Assembly: GCA_964434535.1 (NCBI GenBank)
Contig: CAYSWA010000025.1
Location: 1 to 31,081 of the forward strand
Length of the DNA: 31,081 bases
Direction: 5' to 3'
Source: SM23-32 sp964434535
Lineage (GTDB): Bacteria; Planctomycetota; Brocadiia; SM23-32
Under the pieces are notes generated by a model that ran no database searches, had not been told where the DNA came from, and saw only the letters and a program-made list of their open reading frames with translations. Position numbers and translations under genes: made by a program. This document shows positions 17,811-25,106 of the stretch, piece by piece (position 1 is the first letter of the stretch; every line of letters begins with the position of its first letter).

Positions 17811-20468
17811 ATGTGCCCCGAACCGACCGACCAGCCCGATTGCCTCGCCGACCTGCTGGCGCGGCGGGCGCGCCGCCAGCCCGACGCGCCGGCGATCCTG
17901 GCGCCGGGCCGCGCGCCGCTCACCTACGGCGGCCTCATCGAACACGTTGAGGACGTGGTGCGGCGGCTCAACGCCACGGGCATCGGGCGGGCCGACCGGG
18001 TGGCGGTCGTGCTGCCGAACGGGCCGGAGATGGCCATCGCGTTCCTCGCCGTCGCCGCTGGCGCGTCGTGCGCCCCGCTGAATCCGGGCTATCGGGAGCC
18101 GGAGTTCGAGTTCTACCTCTCGGACCTGCGGGCGAGGGCCATCGTGCTGCCTGCCGGCGAGCGAGGGCCGGCCAGGACGGTCGCCCGCGCGCTGTCGCTG
18201 CCGGTCATTGATCTGGCGACGGCCACGGACGGGCCGGCCGGCCTCTTCTCGCTGGAGACCGGGGCCGACGGTGCCGGCGTCTCAGCGGAGTTCGCCGGGC
18301 CCGAGCACGAGGCGCTGGTGCTGCACACCTCGGGCACGACGTCTCGCCCGAAGATCGTGCCTTTGCGCCAGAGGAACCTCTGCGCCTCCGCGCGCAACAT
18401 CTGCGCCTCGCTCGCGCTGACCCCACGGGACCGCTGCCTCAACGTCATGCCGCTGTTCCACGTGCACGGGCTGATGGCCGCCCTCCTCTCTTCGCTCGGC
18501 GCCGGCGGCAGCGTCGTCTGCTCGCCGGGGATGGACCCCACCCGCTTCTTCGACTGGCTGGAGGAGTTCAGCCCCACCTGGTACACCGCCGTGCCGACGA
18601 TGCACCAGTCCGCGCTGCTCCACGCGGCCCGGGCAGGGCTGGACTCGCCCGGCCCGTCCCTGCGTTTCATCCGCTCCTGCTCCTCCGCCCTGCCGCCGCA
18701 GGTCATGGCCGAGCTGGAGGCGCTGTTCGACGTGCCGGTCCTCGAGGCCTACGGGATGACGGAGGCGTCCCACCAGATAGCCTGTAACCCGCTGCCCCCG
18801 GGGCGGCGCAAGCCCGGCTCGGTGGGCGTGGCGACGGGGACGCAGATCACGATCCGCGACGCCGAAGGCCACGAGCTGCCCGTCGGCGGGCGTGGAGAGA
18901 TCACAATCCGGGGGCCGAACGTCACGGACGGCTACGAGGCGAACCCAGCGGCCAATCGCAGCGCGTTCACCGACGGCTGGTTCCGCACCGGCGACGAAGG
19001 CCGCCTCGACCCCGAGGGCTACCTCTACATCACCGACCGCATCAAGGAGATCATCAACCGCGGCGGGGAGAAGGTCTCGCCGCGCGAGGTGGACGAGGTG
19101 CTGATGGACCATCCGGCCGTGGCCCAGGCGGTCACCTTTGCCGTGCCGCACCCGGAACTCGGGGAGGACGTAGTGGCCGCCGTCGTGCCGTCGGCCGCAA
19201 AGGCGCCCGCGGACCTGGAGCTGCGCGAGTTCGTCGCCGGGCGCGTCGCCGAGCACAAGGTCCCCCGCCAGGTGCTCGTCGTCGACGAGATCCCCAAGGG
19301 GCCGACGGGCAAGATGCAGCGGATCGGACTCGCCGAGCGGCTCGGGCATCTGCTCCGCGCCGACTACGCGGCGCCACGCACCGAGATGGCGCGCGCCCTT
19401 GCCGAGCTTTGGACCGCCCTGCTGCCGGTCGAGCGCGTCGGTCTCAATGACAACTTCTTCCTCTCCGGCGGCAGTTCGCTGCTGGCCGTCGAGATGCTCA
19501 CGCGGGTCGGCGAGACGCTCGGGGCGCAGGTGCCGCTGGACGAGTTCTTCCGCCGCTCCACGCTGGCCGACCTGGCGCGCATGGTCGAGCGCTCTCTGGG
19601 GGGCCGGGAGGTGCAGAGGCCAGCGGTGGCTTCGATCGTCGTCCTTGTCCAGCCCGAAGGCTCGCGGCCCCCGTTCTTCATGGCCGGGCTGGGCCTGGGC
19701 TGGGAACTGCGCGACCTGCCCGCGCACCTCGGCCCGGACCAGCCGCTCTACGGGCTGCGCCCGACGGCGCTCCTCGACCGGGCGGGCCCCTGGGACGCGC
19801 GCGCGATCGCCTCTCGCTACGTAGAGGCCCTGCGCGAGGTCCGACCACAGGGCCCCTACATACTGGGCGGCGGCTGCGCGGCGGGCGTGGTCGCCTTCGA
19901 GATGGCCCGCCAGCTCACCGAGACGGGCGAGCGCGTGCCGCTGGTTGTCCTGTTCGACGTGGATTTCCCCCCGCCGCGCTGGATGCCCGGCCTGACGGGC
20001 GTCTGGCTGATGCGCGTGCCGCGCCAGTGGGCCAGGTTCAGGTGCTTGGGCCCGGGCGAGCGCTCCGAGTTCCTCCGTCGATGGGCGGCGGTCTGGTGGG
20101 AGCGCGCGCGAGGCCGCCTGGGCCCGGGCGGAGCCGGGCCGGCAGCCCAGCCGGCGACCGGCTGCGGCTGGGGCGCCGGACCCGAGTTCGAGGCGCGGCT
20201 CGCGCCGCTCAGGGACGACGCATGGCGCTACACGCCGCGACCCTATCCCGGCCGGATCGCCGCGCTGCTGCCAACGCATTCGCTGACCTGGCCCCACCAC
20301 GACCGCCGCCTGGACTGGCGGCGGGTGGCGCTGGGCGGCTGGGAGGTCCGCACGATCCCCGGCGTACACGAGGACGCGCTGCGCGAACCGCACGCGGCCG
20401 CCGCCGCCGAGGTGCTGAGAGCCTGCATCGGACGCGCCCTGGCTTTCGGGCGAGGGGACGGGGCATGA
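17811..20468 (+). CDS. Adenylation-carrier-thioesterase synthetase
   Basis: An 885-aa single-module enzyme. Residues about 1-510 are an ANL adenylate-forming domain: HTSGTTSRPK (172-181) is the P loop, and EAYGMTEASHQ, GWFRTGDEG, DRIKEIINRGGEK and the catalytic Lys region PTGKMQR follow. It looks closer to oxalyl/acyl-CoA synthetases (AAE3/Pcs60 type) than to amino-acid-activating NRPS domains. Residues about 515-600 are a carrier protein; in LSGGSSLLAV, Ser556 is the phosphopantetheine site. Residues about 620-885 are a type I thioesterase in which GxSxG is replaced by GGGCAAG, so Cys689 sits at the nucleophile position; His853 (PGVHEDALREPH) is retained. It likely activates a carboxylic acid, holds it as a thioester and releases it. 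ATG 17811 follows AGGAGGAG. A phosphopantetheinyl transferase gene overlaps its stop (ATGA). Confidence 0.9.
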   Translation: MCPEPTDQPDCLADLLARRARRQPDAPAILAPGRAPLTYGGLIEHVEDVVRRLNATGIGRADRVAVVLPNGPEMAIAFLAVAAGASCAPLNPGYREPEFEFYLSDLRARAIVLPAGERGPARTVARALSLPVIDLATATDGPAGLFSLETGADGAGVSAEFAGPEHEALVLHTSGTTSRPKIVPLRQRNLCASARNICASLALTPRDRCLNVMPLFHVHGLMAALLSSLGAGGSVVCSPGMDPTRFFDWLEEFSPTWYTAVPTMHQSALLHAARAGLDSPGPSLRFIRSCSSALPPQVMAELEALFDVPVLEAYGMTEASHQIACNPLPPGRRKPGSVGVATGTQITIRDAEGHELPVGGRGEITIRGPNVTDGYEANPAANRSAFTDGWFRTGDEGRLDPEGYLYITDRIKEIINRGGEKVSPREVDEVLMDHPAVAQAVTFAVPHPELGEDVVAAVVPSAAKAPADLELREFVAGRVAEHKVPRQVLVVDEIPKGPTGKMQRIGLAERLGHLLRADYAAPRTEMARALAELWTALLPVERVGLNDNFFLSGGSSLLAVEMLTRVGETLGAQVPLDEFFRRSTLADLARMVERSLGGREVQRPAVASIVVLVQPEGSRPPFFMAGLGLGWELRDLPAHLGPDQPLYGLRPTALLDRAGPWDARAIASRYVEALREVRPQGPYILGGGCAAGVVAFEMARQLTETGERVPLVVLFDVDFPPPRWMPGLTGVWLMRVPRQWARFRCLGPGERSEFLRRWAAVWWERARGRLGPGGAGPAAQPATGCGWGAGPEFEARLAPLRDDAWRYTPRPYPGRIAALLPTHSLTWPHHDRRLDWRRVALGGWEVRTIPGVHEDALREPHAAAAAEVLRACIGRALAFGRGDGA

Positions 20469-21154
20469 GCGCAGCGACCGCCCCATCCATGCCTTCTCTA
20501 CGCGCCGGGGCCGCCGATTGTGTGCACGTCTGGCGAGCCCGTCTCGACGCGGCCGGGCCCCGCCGCGCTCAGTTGCGCGAGCTTCTCTCCGCCGCTGAGA
20601 GGGCGCGGGTGGCGCAGTTCCGCCGCCCCGGGGACGGGCGCCGGTTCGCCGCCGCGCGGGGCATCCTTCGCAGCATCCTGGCGGGCTACCTGCGGACGGA
20701 GCCGGGCCGAGTGGAGTTGCGAGACGGCCCCGACGGAAAGCCGGCGCTCTGTGGGGTATGGTCCGCAAGCGGGCTCGAGTTCAGCGTGTCGCATTCGGGC
20801 GGCCTTGCCCTCTACGCCGCGGCAAAGGAGAGGCCGGTCGGGATTGACCTCGAGCGGATCCGGCCCGGCCTTCCGGTCATGGCGATCGCCCGGCGTCTCT
20901 TCCCGCCTTCCGAGGTGGAGGCGCTCGCCGGGCTCGCCGGCGACGCCCGGGAGGCGGCGTTCTTCGCCCTCTGGACCCGCGCGGAAGCCGTCGGGAAGGC
21001 GACCGGAAAGGGACTACTGCGGCGGCCGGGCGGGGACGACCGCTGGTCGGTCGTGGAACTCGACGCGGGGCCGGGCCACGCTGCCGCGCTGGCCGTCGAG
21101 GGGCGGGGCTGGCAGCTCAGGCGCTGGGAGTGGCCGGCGGACCAACGGCCGTAG
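20465..21154 (+). CDS. 4'-phosphopantetheinyl transferase, Sfp type
   Basis: A 229-aa protein that would transfer phosphopantetheine from CoA to the carrier Ser of the upstream synthetase. FSVSHSGG and VGIDLERI give Asp128 and Glu130 (magnesium ligands). WTRAEAVGKATGKGL (from Trp170) is the second signature, with Glu174 and Lys178 kept, but the usual Lys of the KEA triplet is Ala173. The length fits the Sfp/AcpT type. ATG 20465 overlaps the preceding stop by four bases, so coupled translation and a dedicated role for that carrier protein are likely. Downstream, only 8 nt separate it from the convergent deacetylase gene, with no visible terminator. Confidence 0.9.
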   Translation: MSAATAPSMPSLRAGAADCVHVWRARLDAAGPRRAQLRELLSAAERARVAQFRRPGDGRRFAAARGILRSILAGYLRTEPGRVELRDGPDGKPALCGVWSASGLEFSVSHSGGLALYAAAKERPVGIDLERIRPGLPVMAIARRLFPPSEVEALAGLAGDAREAAFFALWTRAEAVGKATGKGLLRRPGGDDRWSVVELDAGPGHAAALAVEGRGWQLRRWEWPADQRP

Positions 21155-21162
21155 TCGCCGCC

Positions 21163-21894
21163 TCAGTCGCTTGTCTGCCGGGTCAGGCGGGCCACTTCGC
21201 CGTTGGTCACGCAGGCAACGTCCTGGTGGCCGGCCACGGCGTCGAGGAGCCCGCGCAGCTCGTCCCACATGCCCCGCTCCTCGGCCTCCCAGGAGTGGCC
21301 CCACAGGTGCCAGATGCCGCCGTGGTGCCGCACGTGCCGGAAGAGCAGTTCGGCAAGCTCATGCCACGGCCTGCCCCTCCCCTTCCCCAGCACGATGCGC
21401 AGGCCGGTCAGGCTGTGGCTCCTCGCGCAGTGCGCCACCCACGCCCACGTGCCCGACCGGCGCACGGGCATCGCCGTGGGCATCAGCCACGGGTCGCGCG
21501 GAAGGCCGAGCCGGAAGGTGCGCGTCGTGCGGGCCCCGGCGAAGCCGCATTCGACGACGGCCCTTCGCACCCGCGCGTTGTAGCGGCCCTTCGGATAGCA
21601 GAACATGCCGATCTGCCGCCCCAGGATGTCTTCCAGTTCATCCTTCCCCTCCTGCAGTTCGCGACGGAGCGCCTCGCCGGAAAGCCGGCGCAGGTCGGGG
21701 TGGGTGAGGCTGTGCGCGCCGATCTCGAACCGCTCGGCGAGGTCGCGAATCTCTCCATGCCCCATGACCGGCCGCTCGCGGTTCTGCGGGGCGACATAGA
21801 ACGTGCCGGCGATCCCCCGCCGGGCCAGCTCGTCGGCCAGCTTCAGGTCGAGGGGGTGCCCGTCGTCCCAGCTCGTGGTCACGAGCGCTCGCAT
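21163..21894 (-). CDS. NodB-type polysaccharide deacetylase family protein
   Basis: A 243-aa protein of the carbohydrate esterase 4 (NodB) fold. TTSWDDGH gives the Asp10-Asp11 pair, and GAHSLTH gives the metal ligands His61 and His65. CYPKGRYN is the motif 3 region and HLWGHSWE near the C terminus supplies a later His. It would remove N- or O-acetyl groups from a sugar, but some members act on other amides. No secretion signal is seen, which favours a cytoplasmic substrate such as a glycan precursor or small molecule over the cell wall. It lies 12 nt after the radical SAM gene on the minus strand and is probably the second gene of that operon. Confidence 0.85.
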   Translation of the reverse strand: MRALVTTSWDDGHPLDLKLADELARRGIAGTFYVAPQNRERPVMGHGEIRDLAERFEIGAHSLTHPDLRRLSGEALRRELQEGKDELEDILGRQIGMFCYPKGRYNARVRRAVVECGFAGARTTRTFRLGLPRDPWLMPTAMPVRRSGTWAWVAHCARSHSLTGLRIVLGKGRGRPWHELAELLFRHVRHHGGIWHLWGHSWEAEERGMWDELRGLLDAVAGHQDVACVTNGEVARLTRQTSD

Positions 21895-21906
21895 GGGGGT
21901 CCGTCC

Positions 21907-22938
21907 TTACCGCCGCAGGCTGCACTGCGCCACGTAGTGCTTGAGCGCCTCTCCGCTCGCCGGGACGTTGAGGGGGCAGCGACCGGGGCACTCCATCGCC
22001 ATGGCATCGGTGTAGGCCCGCCACAGATCCCGCAACGAATGCTCCCGCAGCGAGCCGATAACGTGCGGCACAAAGGGACAAGGGGTGACCAGACCGTCGG
22101 CCGTTGCGTAGAGGAGCAGCCGCTCGAGCGTGCAGCAGTTCGTGGCCGACGTGGGCAGCTCCAGGTGCACCAGCGAGACGTCCTGAAGCTCGCGCACGGC
22201 GCGGCGCTGAGCGGCGGTCAGCACCCGGTCATAGCGGCCCTCCCATCGCCCTACCGCCATGGGGAAGAAGACGAAGATGCCGAGCACGCCGAGCCGGCGG
22301 CCCAGCTCGATCACCCGCCTCAAACCGTCGGGCACGCTCTCGGAGCCCGCGTAGGTGAAAAGCTGGCACGGCACCCCCTCGTTCCGCAGCGCGCGAACGC
22401 CCCGCACGGCCGCCTCGAAAGTCCCGGGCAGGCGTCGCACCCGATCATGGGTCTCCGCGTCCGCCGCGTCGATGGAGACGGCGCACTGCGTGAGCCCGGC
22501 CCTGTTGAGCCGCCGCGCCCGCGCCCGGTCCAGCAGCAGGCCGTTGGTGTTGATCCGCGTCAGCAGGCCGAGGCGGGCAGCGTGCCGGATAATCTCGTCC
22601 AGGTCCTCCCGCAGCAACGGCTCGCCGCCCGAAAGGATGATCTCGAGCACTCCGAGCCGGGCCGCCTGCGAGATCAGCGACTTCAGCTCAGTCGTGCTGA
22701 ACTCATCGCCGCTGCCGCCGTGCGCCGTCGCTGCGCAGTGCACGCAGTTGCACTGGCACCGATAGGTGACGCCTATGTCCAGGAACAGCGGCGCCGGCCC
22801 GCCCGTTGCGCGGCGCAGGTAATGGAAGACCAGCCGGCCGAGCGGCCGAGGTGAGGCCGCCCTCCAGTAGAGTCGCGTCATCCGACGGACCAGATTGGCC
22901 GCGGACTTGAGGCGGAAAGCGGATTCGGGGCGAAGCAT
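21907..22938 (-). CDS. Radical SAM/SPASM protein
   Basis: A 343-aa protein. The SAM-cluster motif C61-x3-C65-x2-C68 (CQCNCVHC) follows FLDIGVTYR; SGGEPLLREDL is the GGE SAM-binding motif. The C-terminal region has spaced Cys residues (NCC, TPCPF, ECPGRCP, QC), consistent with a SPASM/twitch domain holding auxiliary iron-sulfur clusters. SPASM enzymes modify peptides, proteins or cofactors; no precursor peptide was found next to it. The frame is open up to an ATG at 23019, but a good promoter lies between 22979 and 23007, so the start is placed at ATG 22938 with GGAGAG upstream. It is divergent from the QueG-like/radical SAM/UbiA operon and in operon with the deacetylase. Confidence 0.85.
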   Translation of the reverse strand: MLRPESAFRLKSAANLVRRMTRLYWRAASPRPLGRLVFHYLRRATGGPAPLFLDIGVTYRCQCNCVHCAATAHGGSGDEFSTTELKSLISQAARLGVLEIILSGGEPLLREDLDEIIRHAARLGLLTRINTNGLLLDRARARRLNRAGLTQCAVSIDAADAETHDRVRRLPGTFEAAVRGVRALRNEGVPCQLFTYAGSESVPDGLRRVIELGRRLGVLGIFVFFPMAVGRWEGRYDRVLTAAQRRAVRELQDVSLVHLELPTSATNCCTLERLLLYATADGLVTPCPFVPHVIGSLREHSLRDLWRAYTDAMAMECPGRCPLNVPASGEALKHYVAQCSLRR

Positions 22939-22978
22939 GTCGGGACGGGCTCTCCAGGGGGTGCCGGCAGGTCCCCCG

Positions 22979-23007
22979 ATGATACGCGCCGGGCCCGGGC
23001 GGCGCAA
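22979..23007 (-). promoter_or_regulatory. Promoter of the radical SAM/deacetylase operon
   Basis: On the minus strand TTGCGC (plus 23002-23007), 17 nt, TATCAT (plus 22979-22984), a five-of-six -10. It lies downstream of the alternative ATG at 23019 and so decides for the start at 22938. Confidence 0.6.
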
Positions 23008-23033
23008 CACGACGGGCAAGGCCGGCCCGCCCG

Positions 23034-23062
23034 TTGAACGCGGGAACTGCTCGTGCTACGCT
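23034..23062 (+). promoter_or_regulatory. Promoter of the QueG-like/radical SAM/UbiA operon
   Basis: TTGAAC (23034-23039), 17 nt, TACGCT (23057-23062), back to back with the minus-strand promoter at 22979-23007. The two -35 boxes are 26 nt apart, so one regulator bound between them could control both operons. Confidence 0.5.
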
Positions 23063-23090
23063 GCCAGGCTGGTTCTGAGAGGGGGAAGGT

Positions 23091-24008
23091 TTGCGCGCAG
23101 CACGTTCCGCACAGGTAGAGCTTGCCGACGAGGTCTGCCGGTTGGTGGCCGAAGCGCCCGAGAACCGGCTCGAAGGTTTCGGCGGTGAGCCCATCTACGA
23201 CGCCCCCCTGGTCGGCGTGGCCGACGGCGACGACGCCGTCTTCGTTCGGTTCCGGGACGTGGTGAGCCCGGGGCACATCATGCCGCGGGACCTGCTGGAG
23301 GCGTCTTCCGGTCAGGCCGCCGAGCGTGTGCGCGTGATCGTCTGGATCCTGCCGTTCGCCGCAGAGGTGCGCCGGTCCAACCGCAACCGCCGCTGGCCCT
23401 CGCGGCTCTATTCCCTGGCGCGCAACAACGGCGGCGCGCTCAACTACCGCCTCAGGGAGAGGATGGAGCGGCTTCTGCGAGACGCCGGGTGGGCGGCGGT
23501 CGCCCCCGTGCTGGCGGAGGGCTACGCCGCGGTCCGCTCGCCGGAGCATACGTTTACATCGACGTGGTCCGAGCGGCACGCAGCGTTCGCCGCCGGGCTC
23601 GGCCGTTTCGGGCTGAACCGCGCGCTGATCACTCCGCACGGGAGCTGCGTGCGGATCGGTAGCGTCGTCACGGACATGCCGCTCGAATCGACGCCCAGGC
23701 TCTACGAGGACTACCGGGCGCCGTGCCTTGCATCCGGCGGGGCGGTCTGCGGGGAATGCATCGCCCGCTGTCCGGCGGGCGCGATCACATCGAGGGGCAT
23801 GGACAAGTCGGCCTGCTACGTGATGCGCGGCGCCGTGCGCCGGAGGTTCCTGGACGACTATGCCCGGGAGATGGCGATGCTGGAAGCTCCGGTCTCGAAG
23901 TCGGGCCGCACCGAGGCCGGCTACTCCCTGGGCTGCGCCCTGTGCATGTGCGGCGTGCCGTGCGAGGAGCGCGATCCCTTCGCCAAGGAGCGGGGAGTGC
24001 CGCGGTGA
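23091..24008 (+). CDS. QueG-like iron-sulfur protein
   Basis: A 305-aa protein related to the epoxyqueuosine reductase (COG1600) group, but of the short, uncharacterised subgroup with FGGEPIYDAPLVGVADGDD at the N terminus and WSERHAAFAAGLGRFGL followed by IGSVVTDMPLESTPR in the middle. Cys212, Cys220, Cys223 and Cys227 (CGECIARCP) form a ferredoxin-type [4Fe-4S] site; Cys282, Cys285, Cys287 and Cys291 near the C terminus could bind a second cluster. QueG itself uses cobalamin and two clusters to reduce epoxyqueuosine; cobalamin binding here is not shown. The start is TTG 23091 behind GAGAGGGGGAAGG. The stop overlaps the next gene by 4 nt (GTGA). In this operon it may be an electron donor or a reductase step; inference only. 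Confidence 0.8.
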   Translation: MRAARSAQVELADEVCRLVAEAPENRLEGFGGEPIYDAPLVGVADGDDAVFVRFRDVVSPGHIMPRDLLEASSGQAAERVRVIVWILPFAAEVRRSNRNRRWPSRLYSLARNNGGALNYRLRERMERLLRDAGWAAVAPVLAEGYAAVRSPEHTFTSTWSERHAAFAAGLGRFGLNRALITPHGSCVRIGSVVTDMPLESTPRLYEDYRAPCLASGGAVCGECIARCPAGAITSRGMDKSACYVMRGAVRRRFLDDYAREMAMLEAPVSKSGRTEAGYSLGCALCMCGVPCEERDPFAKERGVPR

Positions 24009-25105
24009 TCGACGTGAAGCTGAAGCTGTATCCGGGCCACACGAGCGAGCGGTCCTGGCTGGAGCCCTCGCCGCTGCGCGCGCTCTACTGGAACGTGACC
24101 TACGCCTGCAACTTCCGCTGCCCGATCTGCTTCGCCGACGCCGGGCCGGCGCTTCCCGACGAGCTGTCCACGGAGGAAGCCCTCCGCCTGGTCGATCACG
24201 CGCGCGAATGCGGCGTGAAGGGCGTCATCGTCTCCGGCGGCGAGCCCTTCGCGCGGCCCGATCTCCTGCAGATTCTGACGCGCCTCGCCGAGAGGGGCAT
24301 CACCGTGCGCATCGCCACCAACGGCAGCCTGCTCGACGGCGACCTGCTGAGCCGGCTGCGCGGGGAGACGTCGGTCAAGTCCTTCCAGGTCAGCCTCGAC
24401 TGCCTCGATCCCGAGCTCTACGCCCGCTGCCACGGCACGTCGGCGACGACGCTGGAGCGCGTGCTGGCGAACCTCAGCTTGATGCAGGAGCACGAGTTCC
24501 ACACCACGGTCTCGGCGAGGCTCTCCCCCGACACGCTGCCGGGCATCCCTGCTCTGCTCGATCGGGCCGTCCGGGAGCTCTGGAGCACCGTTACCGTGCA
24601 CATCCCCGTGCACACGCGGCGCACCGAGGGCGCCTTCCCGCAGCAGGCCGATGCGCTCTCCCTGCTGGAACCGGTCCTGCAGCACTTCGCCGCCCTCCCC
24701 CGGCGCTGGCTGGTCGAGACGTACATCCCCTGGGCTGAGCACCATCCGGTCATCGCCCGCCTCGCGCAGCAGGTCCGCGTGGTGCACAGGGGCTGCCGCG
24801 CCGGACGTGATCGGCTGGCCGTTCACCCCGACGGCGGCGTCTCGCCGTGCGTCTGCATGGACGTGCCCGAGGCGCGGCTCGGCAACGTACGCCGGGACAG
24901 CCTTCTGGACCTGTTCGAACGCTCGCCCCTCTGCCTCATGCTCCGCGACCCCGGGGGGCACGGCATCTGCGCCGATTGCGCCCACGTGCTGACCTGCGGC
25001 GGCGGATGCCGCGCCGCGGCCCTCGCCGCCGGCGGGCGCATCGACGGGGAGGACGTCTCCTGTCCGCTCCGGCAGCGCGTCGCCCGGGCCTCGAGGGCGA
25101 CCTGA
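24005..25105 (+). CDS. Radical SAM/SPASM protein
   Basis: A 366-aa protein. C35-x3-C39-x2-C42 (CNFRCPIC) after WNVTYA binds the SAM cluster; VSGGEPFARPDL is the GGE motif and IATNGSLL is also typical. The C-terminal SPASM region carries GCRAG, SPCVCMD and CADCxxxLTCGGGCR, enough Cys for auxiliary clusters. It belongs to the same broad group as the divergent enzyme ending at 21907, but the two differ widely and are not a recent duplication. The substrate is unknown; no obvious precursor peptide lies nearby. GTG 24005 overlaps the QueG-like stop, and the UbiA gene begins one base after its stop, so these three proteins are very probably made together. Confidence 0.88.
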   Translation: MIDVKLKLYPGHTSERSWLEPSPLRALYWNVTYACNFRCPICFADAGPALPDELSTEEALRLVDHARECGVKGVIVSGGEPFARPDLLQILTRLAERGITVRIATNGSLLDGDLLSRLRGETSVKSFQVSLDCLDPELYARCHGTSATTLERVLANLSLMQEHEFHTTVSARLSPDTLPGIPALLDRAVRELWSTVTVHIPVHTRRTEGAFPQQADALSLLEPVLQHFAALPRRWLVETYIPWAEHHPVIARLAQQVRVVHRGCRAGRDRLAVHPDGGVSPCVCMDVPEARLGNVRRDSLLDLFERSPLCLMLRDPGGHGICADCAHVLTCGGGCRAAALAAGGRIDGEDVSCPLRQRVARASRAT

Positions 25106-25106
25106 A

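Noticed and set aside
18282..20768. Very long open frame on the minus strand (over 800 codons)
   Set aside because: It lies opposite the adenylation-carrier-thioesterase gene, which has clear motifs in the plus frame. The antisense product is Arg/Ala/Gly/His-rich with no recognisable domain, as expected from very high GC.
21155..22938. RiPP precursor peptide for the radical SAM/SPASM enzymes
   Set aside because: The intergenic spaces around both enzymes were read for a short peptide gene with a ribosome-binding site and none was convincing.
22939..23019. Start of the radical SAM gene at the upstream ATG (23019)
   Set aside because: A strong promoter lies downstream of that ATG, and the added residues look like translated non-coding sequence.
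23091..24008. Genuine epoxyqueuosine reductase QueG
   Set aside because: The N-terminal region and the Cys layout match a shorter, uncharacterised subgroup, and no queuosine genes are nearby.
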